Made by a program: the position numbers and the translations under genes. The notes under the pieces are model-generated. The model was given only the letters and a program-made list of their open reading frames with translations. It ran no database searches and was not told where the DNA came from. 64,000 bases of DNA from Saccharofermentans sp. (lineage in GTDB: Bacteria > Bacillota > Clostridia > Saccharofermentanales > Saccharofermentanaceae): assembly GCA_024403795.1 (NCBI GenBank), contig JAKSRD010000003.1, positions 1-64,000 on the forward strand, read 5' to 3'. Shown piece after piece: positions 32,385-39,851 of the stretch; within the stretch, counting starts at the first letter, position 1, and every line of letters starts with the position of its first letter.

Positions 32385-34958
32385 ATGGATTTTCTTGCTA
32401 AAAGAGACGATGCGATTACTGAACTGGAAATCAGACATACAGTTACCGTAAGGGAGCTTGCCAGTGAGTGTTTGGTCCTTCTAGAGAACGACGGCACTCT
32501 GCCGATCGTTAATCCCTGCAGAGTCGCTTTATACGGCAACGGAGCAAGGCACACCGTAAAAGGCGGCGGCGGTTCCGGCGAAGTTAATACCAGATACAAC
32601 GTTTCTATCTGTGACGGTCTTGCTGAGGCAGGATTCGAGATAGCTTCTTCAGGCTGGCTCGACAGATACGATGAGAGCTATTATTCTGCACTTGATGCAT
32701 ATATGAGCAAGGTTGAGAACATAGCAGCCGAACGTGGTGTTCCTCAGACCAGTATTTATTTTGAGATTGCTTTTGAAGCTCCGACAATGCCTCTTATCAC
32801 TGATGAGGATCTTGCCGAGGCGGCATGCGATACGGCAATCTTCGTAATCTCACGTGATTCTACGGAGGGCAGAGACAGAACACCCACGAAGGGTGATTAC
32901 TATCTTACCGATGAAGAATCCTCAAATATTGACTTCCTTATTGCTCACTTTAAGAAGGTCATCGTCCTTCTTAATGTCGGCGGTGTCATTGATATGTCAG
33001 AGCTTAAATCACGTGCCGGCATCAATTCCATCCTTTTTGTAGGTCAGGTCGGTAACCTTACGGGCGATATCGTTGCTGATGTTATTACGGGCAAGGTTAA
33101 CCCTTCCGGTAAGCTTGTAGACACTTGGGCTGCATCATATGAAGATTATCCCTGTGCCGATGAGTATCCGGTAGTAAGCGGAAAGACAGATGACGTGTAC
33201 TACAGAGAAGGAATATATGTAGGTTACAGATATTTCGATTCCTTTGGCATTCAGCCTTTGTATCCGTTTGGTTATGGTAAGTCATACACGACATTTACGA
33301 TGGAGACTTTTGACTGTATTCAGGACGGCACTGACGTAAAGATTGCCGTAAGAGTTACAAATACGGGAACCGAATATGCCGGTAAAGAAGTAGTTCAGGT
33401 TTATTTCTCGGCGCCGGAAGGTGAGATCGACAGACCGTATCAGGAACTGGCAGCTTTTGCTAAGTCAGGTCTTATCGCTCCCGGTGAGAGTGAGACGGTT
33501 ATAGTTGCGATCCCTATCGAGAGTTTTACTTGTTTTGACAGCGAGTATACTGCCAAGGTCATTCCTGAAGGCGATTATCTGATCAGAGTAGGATCACATT
33601 CACGTGACACTAAGATCGGAATGGTTGTAAATGTTCCCGAGACTGTTATCAAAGAGAAGTACAGCAGGATCCTTGAAGATGATTTTGAACATCGCTTTGA
33701 GGATATGAAGAATCCCGGAATCGGAAAGCGAGACCGCGAAGCTGTTGATGCGGCTCAGCTTGCTGAGTGCACTTTGGGACTCACACTCAACCTTTCGCGT
33801 GTAAGAAGAGGGATCATCAGATACAGAGGACTTAACGAGACTCATGTTGACAGCAGACGTGATGAGACCCTTACTTTGGGTAATGTCATCGGACGTAATG
33901 CCGGTGTTGCTGAGTTTGTGGCGCAGTTAACACTTCACGAGCTTGCTGATCTTCTTGTCGGAGACTATATGAAGGAGGGATATGAGGATGTTATCTTCTC
34001 ATCTTCCATCAGAGTCCCCGGTGCTGCTGCAGAGACTTCATGGCGTTTGGAGAGAACAAGAAGATTTCCTGTTCTTATCATGGCTGACGGCCCTGCAGGA
34101 TTGAGACTCCAGCCTCATTTCAAGACAACTGCCCAGGGCGATCTCTTGAGAGGCGGCGAGACTTTCGGACTTATCGAGAATCCGTTCCCTGACGATACAC
34201 CTGAAGATGCAGTTGATTACTACCAGTACTGTACCATGATCCCTGTTGCCACATCGCTTGCTTCAAGTTGGAATCTCGGCATCATCGAGTCAATGGGAAG
34301 ACTTGTCGGCGAAGAGATGGAGGAATTCGGAGTTAATCTCTGGCTTGCTCCCGGAATGAATATTCACAGGAATCCTCTTTGCGGAAGAAACTTTGAGTAT
34401 TTCTCAGAGGATCCTCTTATCACGGGTCTGTTTGCAGCTGCAGACATCAAGGGCGTGCAGTCGGTTGACGGCAAGGGCGTAACGATCAAGCACTTTGCAT
34501 GCAATAACCACGAAGACAATAGAATGTTCTCGAATTCTCATGTATCCGTCAGGGCGTTGCGTGAGATATATCTCAAGGGATTTGAGATTGCCGTTAAGGT
34601 CGCTCAGCCGTTCTGCGTAATGGCTTCTTACAATCTTCTTAACGGAATACATACAGCTAATAATTTTGAACTGATACAGAACGTACTCAGAGATGAGTGG
34701 GACTTTGAAGGCGCTGTCATGACCGATTGGTTCTCTTCATTCGAAGATGTGGAATTCCTCGGCTATAACGAAGCTGATCTCAAGTATCCGCCGGCATTCT
34801 CGAGATTGTGCGTATATGCGGGTTGTGACATGCAGATGCCCGGTTGCGCCAAGAATGCGGAGGACATCGTTACCGCCGTTAATAACGGTAAGCTTTCGCT
34901 GAGTGATGTTCAGGCAGCTGCCATGAATATCGTGCGTCTTGCCATCAGGTGCATATAA
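32385..34958 (+). CDS. circularly permuted GH3 beta-glucosidase/xylosidase
   Basis: 857 residues from ATG 32385, after the RBS GGAAGGA; an in-frame GTG at 32364 lies before that RBS. Domain order is reversed relative to normal GH3. The alpha/beta sandwich comes first (about 15-265, ECLVLLENDGTLPI, GRDRTPTKGDYYLTDEE), then a fibronectin-III-like domain (about 300-430), then the TIM barrel (about 480-857) with the nucleophile Asp in GAVMTDWF near 784. This permuted order is known from rumen bacteria (Ruminococcus albus, Butyrivibrio). No signal peptide, so oligosaccharides are probably cleaved in the cytoplasm. Glucosidase versus xylosidase cannot be settled. Confidence 0.9.
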   Translation: MDFLAKRDDAITELEIRHTVTVRELASECLVLLENDGTLPIVNPCRVALYGNGARHTVKGGGGSGEVNTRYNVSICDGLAEAGFEIASSGWLDRYDESYYSALDAYMSKVENIAAERGVPQTSIYFEIAFEAPTMPLITDEDLAEAACDTAIFVISRDSTEGRDRTPTKGDYYLTDEESSNIDFLIAHFKKVIVLLNVGGVIDMSELKSRAGINSILFVGQVGNLTGDIVADVITGKVNPSGKLVDTWAASYEDYPCADEYPVVSGKTDDVYYREGIYVGYRYFDSFGIQPLYPFGYGKSYTTFTMETFDCIQDGTDVKIAVRVTNTGTEYAGKEVVQVYFSAPEGEIDRPYQELAAFAKSGLIAPGESETVIVAIPIESFTCFDSEYTAKVIPEGDYLIRVGSHSRDTKIGMVVNVPETVIKEKYSRILEDDFEHRFEDMKNPGIGKRDREAVDAAQLAECTLGLTLNLSRVRRGIIRYRGLNETHVDSRRDETLTLGNVIGRNAGVAEFVAQLTLHELADLLVGDYMKEGYEDVIFSSSIRVPGAAAETSWRLERTRRFPVLIMADGPAGLRLQPHFKTTAQGDLLRGGETFGLIENPFPDDTPEDAVDYYQYCTMIPVATSLASSWNLGIIESMGRLVGEEMEEFGVNLWLAPGMNIHRNPLCGRNFEYFSEDPLITGLFAAADIKGVQSVDGKGVTIKHFACNNHEDNRMFSNSHVSVRALREIYLKGFEIAVKVAQPFCVMASYNLLNGIHTANNFELIQNVLRDEWDFEGAVMTDWFSSFEDVEFLGYNEADLKYPPAFSRLCVYAGCDMQMPGCAKNAEDIVTAVNNGKLSLSDVQAAAMNIVRLAIRCI

Positions 34959-34970
34959 CTTAGGAGAGTA

Positions 34971-36332
34971 ATGAACGAAGTATTTGATTCGCAACAAATG
35001 AATGTTGAATACAGGAAGGACGATGGTATCGTCCTTGTTGTATTGAAGGGTAAAGTTTTAAGAGATGAATTCAGAACACCGATGATGCATGCTGCAGATA
35101 TGGTTCTCAGGCATTCGTGTAAGGCGTTGGCTGTGGATATCTGCGAAGATCTTGATCTTGATGAGATAGATGTTAATTGGTGTAAGAAGGTCTATCTTCC
35201 CAACTTGAAGGAGAGCGGCGTTGAGACGCTTATCTTCATTGACGGTAATAATCAGGCATCTGTCAGGAAGTACAAGGAATTCTTAGACGACAAGTTTAAG
35301 ACCGTGATCTGCAAGGATTACGAAGAGGCTAAGCTTGCAGTTAAGCCTTCGGATGAGGCACCGGAAACTGCCGAGGAAGACGGATTTGCTTCCATGACGC
35401 GTGATGAAGCTCTGAAATACATGGGCCTTGAGAAAGATGCCGATGTCAAGGAGATCGAAGACCGTTTTTGGCAGATGTCAAAGAAATACAGAGGCAAGGA
35501 TGATCCGGAATCCAAGAAGATGGAAGACGAGATCTCTGCGATCTATGATATTGCTTCGGGAAGACGTGACCGCAGATTGGAAGAAGAGAAGCGCGAGGCT
35601 TCGGAATCCAAGGTATTCGGTTATTCCAAGACCTGGTGGAAGAACTTTTTCCATTACAATTGGAAGAATATTATTCTCGGAATAGTGCTTGCCGTCTCGG
35701 TCACTCTGGTGGCTATCGGAATCGTGAAGGGCTCGGGTACCGATTGTTCGGTAGTCGTTTACGGAAATATGTTTTTCGATAACACCACGATGCGCGAAGC
35801 GTTAATGGCAAACGGGTTAAAGAAACCGTACGTCGGTTTTGCGGATCTGGTCGTTCCGAATAATGAAGGATTCGCGCAGGTTGAGTACGGAACGGAGACT
35901 CTGAATGCTTTGTTCTATACTAATCCTGACGTAATGATATCTGACAGTAGGTCGTATCCGTATTTCTTCATGACATACAAGGATCTGACACCGCTTTATG
36001 ACCGCATAATGGCCGGCCTCTCAGAAGAAGCCAAGGCCGGAGTTAAGCCTGTATATATGTCTGAAAGAGATTCAGTTATCTGTCAGAATGAGCAGCTCAT
36101 GAAGACGGGTTTGGGTGATGAAGAATTGGCCGATCCGTCCATGTATCCCAACGATCCGATTATGATCGGCATCGAGGTTACCGATCCTGCACTGGCAGCC
36201 AAGCTCGGTGCTGATCCTAAGTGGAAATCTCACGAGACGACTTTTGTTTACGGTTGGTGTACGAACAGTAAAGATGAGGAACAGACCATACTCATCATAA
36301 CAACACTGATCAACGCAGCTTACGAGCTCTGA
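34971..36332 (+). CDS. STAS-like / J-domain-like single-pass membrane protein
   Basis: 453 residues, not a named family. Residues about 5-125 look like an STAS/SpoIIAA-type domain. About 140-215 resemble a J-like helical region (DEALKYMGLEKDADVKEIEDRFWQMSKKYRG) without a confident HPD motif. One transmembrane helix lies at about 229-250, followed by an outside domain of about 200 residues (SVVVYGNMFFDNTTMREALMANG) of unknown kind. Start ATG at 34971, preceded by TTAGGAGAG. Convergent with the rsuA-type gene: the two stop codons abut (TGATCA). The domain guesses are by eye and need HMM confirmation. Confidence 0.6.
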   Translation: MNEVFDSQQMNVEYRKDDGIVLVVLKGKVLRDEFRTPMMHAADMVLRHSCKALAVDICEDLDLDEIDVNWCKKVYLPNLKESGVETLIFIDGNNQASVRKYKEFLDDKFKTVICKDYEEAKLAVKPSDEAPETAEEDGFASMTRDEALKYMGLEKDADVKEIEDRFWQMSKKYRGKDDPESKKMEDEISAIYDIASGRRDRRLEEEKREASESKVFGYSKTWWKNFFHYNWKNIILGIVLAVSVTLVAIGIVKGSGTDCSVVVYGNMFFDNTTMREALMANGLKKPYVGFADLVVPNNEGFAQVEYGTETLNALFYTNPDVMISDSRSYPYFFMTYKDLTPLYDRIMAGLSEEAKAGVKPVYMSERDSVICQNEQLMKTGLGDEELADPSMYPNDPIMIGIEVTDPALAAKLGADPKWKSHETTFVYGWCTNSKDEEQTILIITTLINAAYEL

Positions 36333-37058
36333 TCAAGCCATTCCCGTTGCTTTAAGGAGAAGGTTGAGCTCGTCTTCGGTGAGCTCTCTGAATGAACCGC
36401 AATTACCGGTTCCTTCCGTGACTTTTACGCCTGCAAGTTCGATCCTTCTGAGTTCCAGCACTTCTTTGTTGAAGTGCGCGAAAATCCTTCTTACCTCATG
36501 AGTCTTTCCCTCGCGGAGCGTCAGATACGCGTGCTCTTGATCGATCGTCTTCAGTTCTGCAGGCGAGATCTCTTCGGCATAACCTTTGTCCCTTATGGTA
36601 AAACCGGAAGCAACGACAGCTGTCTCATCATCAGTCCAGGCAAGACCTCTGTAGGTTGCCAGATAGATCTTCGGGACCTGATATTTGGGTGACTGAAGAC
36701 GGTGCGACAACTCGCCGTCGTTGGTAACGATAAGGAGACCTGACGTATGGTAGTCGAGTCTTCCTACGGGCGAGAGCTTCTTGGTCTTGAGTTCGTCCGG
36801 GATGTAATCCGCAATGCATGGAAGTCGTTTGTCTTCCATGGCGGTAAGTACGCCGTCGGGTTTGTCGAACAAGAAATAGAGATTGTTTTTGCAGTTGATG
36901 TCCTGACCGTCCAAAGTGATGGAATCAGTCTCGGATACGTGGAAAGAACTGTCCGTGATGACAGTGCCGTTAACGCTGACACTGCCGTGGGAGATCTTAT
37001 CGCGAAGCTGGGATCTTGTTCCCAAGCCGCTGTTTGCAAGTAATCTGTCAAGTCTCAT
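36333..37058 (-). CDS. 16S rRNA pseudouridine synthase, RsuA family
   Basis: 241 residues. N-terminal S4 RNA-binding domain (about 1-55, MRLDRLLANSGLGTRSQLRDKI) and the RsuA/RluB/E/F catalytic domain with Asp in GRLDYHTSGLLIVTNDGEL (about 101-119), then TLREGKTHEVRRIF near residue 180. Usual RsuA length. Modifies uridine in 16S rRNA (U516 in E. coli RsuA), although RluB-like specificity for 23S cannot be excluded by eye. Cytoplasmic. It ends directly against the convergent upstream gene. Confidence 0.85.
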   Translation of the reverse strand: MRLDRLLANSGLGTRSQLRDKISHGSVSVNGTVITDSSFHVSETDSITLDGQDINCKNNLYFLFDKPDGVLTAMEDKRLPCIADYIPDELKTKKLSPVGRLDYHTSGLLIVTNDGELSHRLQSPKYQVPKIYLATYRGLAWTDDETAVVASGFTIRDKGYAEEISPAELKTIDQEHAYLTLREGKTHEVRRIFAHFNKEVLELRRIELAGVKVTEGTGNCGSFRELTEDELNLLLKATGMA

Positions 37059-37111
37059 GACATAATTATATCCAATAAAGGTATAATTGAAGTGTTTTTC
37101 GAGAGGTGAAA

Positions 37112-37450
37112 ATGGAAATAATCAATATTGAACAGGGTCATCCCAATGTGCAGCAGGCGATGGCAAAGCTCCAGAACGGTATTTACCGGGCGAGAGCAAC
37201 GGGGAAACCTTTTGCAAAGATCGTACACGGCTACGGTTCTTCCGGAACGGGAGGCGCCATTAAGCAGGCGGTGGGAGTTGAGCTGCGCAAGTACATATCA
37301 CGCGGCATGATCAAGTCGTATTGTGCCGGCGAGGATTTCGGACCGTTCTCCTCTGAAGGGCGCGACATGAGCGCGAAGCATCCCGAAGTGACCCGTGACA
37401 GGGACTGGGGATTACAAAATGACGGTATTACGGTCATCATGTTTAAGTGA
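37112..37450 (+). CDS. Smr-domain protein
   Basis: 112 residues from ATG 37112; the RBS GAGAGGTG precedes it, and an upstream in-frame GTG at 37106 is less likely. The Smr nuclease-type motif AKIVHGYGSSGTGGAIK (HGxG type, about 37-53) is intact. Small stand-alone Smr proteins resemble the C-terminal domain of MutS2 and may nick nucleic acid or act in ribosome rescue. The next gene, a uracil-DNA glycosylase, starts 9 bp later and probably shares the transcript, hinting at DNA repair. Confidence 0.8.
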   Translation: MEIINIEQGHPNVQQAMAKLQNGIYRARATGKPFAKIVHGYGSSGTGGAIKQAVGVELRKYISRGMIKSYCAGEDFGPFSSEGRDMSAKHPEVTRDRDWGLQNDGITVIMFK

Positions 37451-37459
37451 GAGTGTATT

Positions 37460-38059
37460 ATGGCAGATGAGTTAGAGAAGAAGTGGTCGGTGTTTGAAGC
37501 AAAGTGCAGGAACTGCAGGAATTGCGGACTCAGAGACGGTGCCACAAATGTTGTTATATACAGAGGCAGCAGAAATGCGCCTCTCATGATCATCGGTGAG
37601 GCACCGGGTGAGAACGAGGACATCCAGGGTCTTCCTTTTGTCGGAAGATCAGGCCAGCTCCTGCAGAATCTTCTCGGCAGTTACGGCTTTACTAATAACG
37701 ATTACCATATCTGCAATATTGCCAAATGCCGTCCTCCGCAAAACAGACGTCCTACGCCTGAGGAGATCCATGCATGCAAGCCTTTGCTCGCTGAACAGTT
37801 TATGCTCGTTAAGCCGAAGGTCATACTTCTCTGCGGTTCGACAGCATACGAAGGGTTCTTCGGCACGAAGCCCGTCATGCGTGATGTAAGAGGACAGTTC
37901 ATTGAGAAGAACGGATATTATATCCTGACGACATACCATCCGGCCTATGCTTTGCGTAATCCGGCCAATAAGGTCCCGATATACGAGGACATGGGTAAAG
38001 TCAGGCAGAAACTGACCGAGATCGGTGCCATGCCGCCGCTTGAATCAATAGAAGAATAA
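37460..38059 (+). CDS. uracil-DNA glycosylase family 4 (4Fe-4S)
   Basis: 199 residues, typical for family-4 UDG. Cys in CRNCRNCGL (about 14-21) and the pair in NIAKCRPPQNRRPTPEEIHACKPLL can hold the [4Fe-4S] cluster. The catalytic motif GEAPGENEDIQGLPFVGRSGQLL (about 48-70) and the C-terminal TYHPAYALRNP (about 155-165) are classic. Removes uracil arising from cytosine deamination. It follows the Smr gene by 9 bp. Confidence 0.9.
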   Translation: MADELEKKWSVFEAKCRNCRNCGLRDGATNVVIYRGSRNAPLMIIGEAPGENEDIQGLPFVGRSGQLLQNLLGSYGFTNNDYHICNIAKCRPPQNRRPTPEEIHACKPLLAEQFMLVKPKVILLCGSTAYEGFFGTKPVMRDVRGQFIEKNGYYILTTYHPAYALRNPANKVPIYEDMGKVRQKLTEIGAMPPLESIEE

Positions 38060-38073
38060 TTCGTGATTATCTA

Positions 38074-38102
38074 TTGATTTTGGGAAATCACTTTGTTATA
38101 AT
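38074..38102 (+). promoter_or_regulatory. tRNA-Gln promoter
   Basis: TTGATT (38074-38079), a 17-nt spacer and TATAAT (38097-38102) preceded by TGT, an extended -10. Transcription would begin about 12 nt before the tRNA. Confidence 0.8.
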
Positions 38103-38121
38103 TCGTTGCGTTGTAAGAAAT

Positions 38122-38195
38122 TGCCGAATTGTGTAACGGTAGCACACCGGTCTCTGACACCGTTTGTCAAGGTTCGAATCCTTGTTCGGCAGCCA
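38122..38195 (+). tRNA. tRNA-Gln (anticodon CUG)
   Basis: Full cloverleaf by hand: acceptor TGCCGAA/TTCGGCA plus G73 and encoded CCA; D stem GTGT/GCAC with loop AACGGTA; anticodon stem CCGGT/ACCGT with loop CTCTGAC reading CUG for CAG; T stem CAAGG/CCTTG with TTCGAAT. The outermost anticodon pair is a C-U mismatch. A terminator follows. Confidence 0.95.
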
Positions 38196-38204
38196 ACGAA
38201 TAAG

Positions 38205-38247
38205 CCGCAGATGCCAATGGATATGGCGTTTGCGGTTTTTCTTTTTG
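38205..38247 (+). terminator. tRNA-Gln terminator
   Basis: 12-bp stem CCGCAGATGCCA with TGGCGTTTGCGG (two G-U pairs), loop ATGGATA-like, then TTTTTCTTTTT. Confidence 0.9.
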
Positions 38248-38552
38248 TCACTTTTTCTATTTTCCACGCAATGACGTAATTGGTTGACTTAACTGCTTTT
38301 ACGGCTTGTAAATAAACCGCTGGTTCAATTAAGTAAGCCCGGCGAAAATGTTTTGGAGAGCGTTTGCATATGGCAAGAAGAAAAAAGCTCCACAGAGCGA
38401 ATATCTCAGCGGTGCGGGTGAGAAATGAGGCAGTTGAACAGTGCAGGGTTGAAATATATATATGAAATGTGGTATTTTTCATTCTCGGAGTAGCAATTTA
38501 CTTCTTTCGTTCGTATATACAGGTACAAACGAATTTTGACGGAGATGTAAAC
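38248..38552. other. intergenic region after tRNA-Gln
   Basis: No gene is convincing. A TTGACT..TGTAAA pair with a 17-nt spacer (about 38284-38312) could be a promoter for the small gene at 38553. A 31-codon frame (38370-38465) with GGAG 12 nt upstream is possible but unsupported. Confidence 0.5.
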
Positions 38553-38771
38553 ATGGAAGATATGTTGAGACAGTTGTTCGATTATCAGCACTTTGAGCAG
38601 AATTCCAAGCTTGGTGCGGTGATATCAGAATCAAAAGCACGCTACGAAAGTGCGCTTTCCGACGATGAGCTTGATTGCGTAAGCGCCGCAGGCGATATTA
38701 CCTGGTTGAAGGAAGAGTCAGTCGATACTACTGCGTATTACGGTATTGAGAATCCGAATAGCGAGAAGTAA
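38553..38771 (+). CDS. small peptide with leader-like LSDDEL motif
   Basis: 72 residues from ATG 38553 (RBS GGAGATG); a longer in-frame start from 38469 lacks a good RBS. Acidic, no transmembrane helix. The segment ALSDDELDCVSAAGDI (about 38-53) resembles the conserved ending of RiPP leader peptides (L-S-x-E-E-L-x-x-V-x-G/A-G), and MEDMLRQLFDYQHFEQN is a conserved-looking start of many short Clostridia peptides of unknown function. It lies next to two further leader-like zinc-ribbon peptides. No maturase is present in the window. Confidence 0.55.
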   Translation: MEDMLRQLFDYQHFEQNSKLGAVISESKARYESALSDDELDCVSAAGDITWLKEESVDTTAYYGIENPNSEK

Positions 38772-38793
38772 TTGATTCATTTGATCTAAGCGT

Positions 38794-38833
38794 AAACTGT
38801 TCCGTAAGAGATCCATACGGGACAGTTTTTGTT
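38794..38833 (+). terminator. terminator of the 38553 peptide gene
   Basis: 13-bp stem AAACTGTTCCGTA / TACGGGACAGTTT (38794-38828, one G-U pair), then TTTTG. Confidence 0.85.
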
Positions 38834-38913
38834 TGGGCAGATATTAGAGGTCGGTGATCTTGTTTGTCCTGTGGAGTAGACGGAAGTTGATGCTTAGTAA
38901 TGACCGAGCTGTA

Positions 38914-38946
38914 AAAAAGAGGTTGCCCCTGCAGGGACAACCTCTT
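38914..38946 (-). terminator. terminator of the 38971-39264 gene
   Basis: On the minus strand an AAGAGGTTG/CAACCTCTT stem with a short loop is followed by TTTTTT. Fits the minus-strand zinc-ribbon gene upstream. Confidence 0.85.
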
Positions 38947-38970
38947 GATTGTAAATGTGATATATCAGTC

Positions 38971-39264
38971 TTAAGACTCTTTCTTTTCCTTGAGCTTTTC
39001 CTCAGCCTCTTTTACCTTTCTGAGTGCGTCGATGGCGTTATTGTTCTTTGTCTTGTCAATAGGCAGGCAAAGATTGCAGTTCGGACATGTGATGCTGTCT
39101 TTTGTGATAATGTCCTGAATGGTAACCGGGATGTGAGCACCGCAATTAGGGCACTTGATTCCGTTTGCGCTTCCTGTATCAGGTTCCCGGCCGCCGTTTG
39201 CGAATTCAAGATTAATATCGTTGAGTTCGATCTTCTGGGTATCGTTGTTGTTTTCCATGATCAT
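38971..39264 (-). CDS. zinc-ribbon peptide with GG-leader-like N-terminus
   Basis: 97 residues. The N-terminus KIELNDINLEFANGGREPD ends in a GG motif like the leaders of double-glycine RiPPs. Then two CxxC pairs, IKCPNCG and TCPNCNLCLPI (about 38-70), form a probable zinc ribbon, followed by a Lys/Glu helix. RBS AAGGAGG lies just upstream. Divergent from a second GG/zinc-ribbon peptide at 39456, with a hairpin between. Could be a small regulatory or structural zinc protein instead of a precursor peptide. Confidence 0.6.
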   Translation of the reverse strand: MIMENNNDTQKIELNDINLEFANGGREPDTGSANGIKCPNCGAHIPVTIQDIITKDSITCPNCNLCLPIDKTKNNNAIDALRKVKEAEEKLKEKKES

Positions 39265-39342
39265 TGCCTCCTTGTTGTTGCGTGACGGCTGTTTTGCCGC
39301 CGTTTTGTTTGTGTTTGCTTATTTATACGATGAATGATCGTG

Positions 39343-39398
39343 AAGTGCTACTGATTTTCGAGAAATCATTAATTTATTATTGCATCGGCAGTAGCACT
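39343..39398. repeat. inverted repeat between divergent peptide genes
   Basis: AGTGCTACTG (39343-39352) and CAGTAGCACT (39389-39398) flank an AT-rich spacer beginning ATTTTCGAGAAATC. The architecture equals the array hairpins elsewhere but occurs once. It sits in the shared regulatory gap of the divergent genes. Confidence 0.65.
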
Positions 39399-39455
39399 AT
39401 TCCCGGCTGATTCGTATAAACAGACAAACACACATCACAGAAAAGGAGAAACATC

Positions 39456-39719
39456 ATGGAAAACGATATCAACAAAGGTTTCAAAGAGTTCACCGAAGAA
39501 GAGCTTCAGAAGATCAACGGCGGCATCAGTAACGAAGAACTCGTAAAGCAGTATCTTCAGCCGGACGGCACATATAAGTATGTCTGTCCTGTATGCGGTG
39601 ATGTAATCGTTGCAAAGACTGCGGATGAGATGGTCGAAAAGCTGATGCAGGATATGGATAAACACTTAGGCGGCGGTTTTAATCCGAATATTCCTGTTCC
39701 TAATCCTTATAAGGGCTGA
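39456..39719 (+). CDS. GG-leader zinc-ribbon peptide
   Basis: 87 residues. RBS AAAAGGAGAA lies before the ATG. FTEEELQKINGGISNEEL (about 12-29) has the classic E-E-L-x-x-I-x-G-G cleavage-type motif of RiPP leaders. A core-like region KYVCPVCGDVIVAKTADEM has one CxxC pair, and the end (GGGFNPNIPVPNPYKG) is Gly/Pro/Asn-rich. No modification enzyme or peptidase-ABC transporter lies in the window, although the GG motif would suit one. Terminator follows. Confidence 0.6.
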   Translation: MENDINKGFKEFTEEELQKINGGISNEELVKQYLQPDGTYKYVCPVCGDVIVAKTADEMVEKLMQDMDKHLGGGFNPNIPVPNPYKG

Positions 39720-39756
39720 ACTTGATCCCGCAATAATTCATTATTCAACTGAACAA

Positions 39757-39800
39757 ACGGCGGTGCTGTAAAAGGCACCGCTATTCTTTTATTTATTCTC
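39757..39800 (+). terminator. terminator of the 39456 peptide gene
   Basis: GCGGTGC / GCACCGC stem around TGTAAAAG, then a T-rich tail (TATTCTTTTATTT). Confidence 0.75.
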
Positions 39801-39803
39801 TGA

Positions 39804-39812
39804 TGTTATAAT
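39804..39812 (+). promoter_or_regulatory. GH9 promoter (extended -10)
   Basis: TGTTATAAT 40 bp before the GH9 start. No clear -35. Confidence 0.55.
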
Positions 39813-39851
39813 CGCACTGTTGTAGAAACAATCCATTTTTGGAGGCATTTT

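Noticed and set aside
38370-38465. 31-codon frame MARRKKLHRANIS...
   Set aside because: RBS spacing is long and there is no comparative support; noted only as a possibility.
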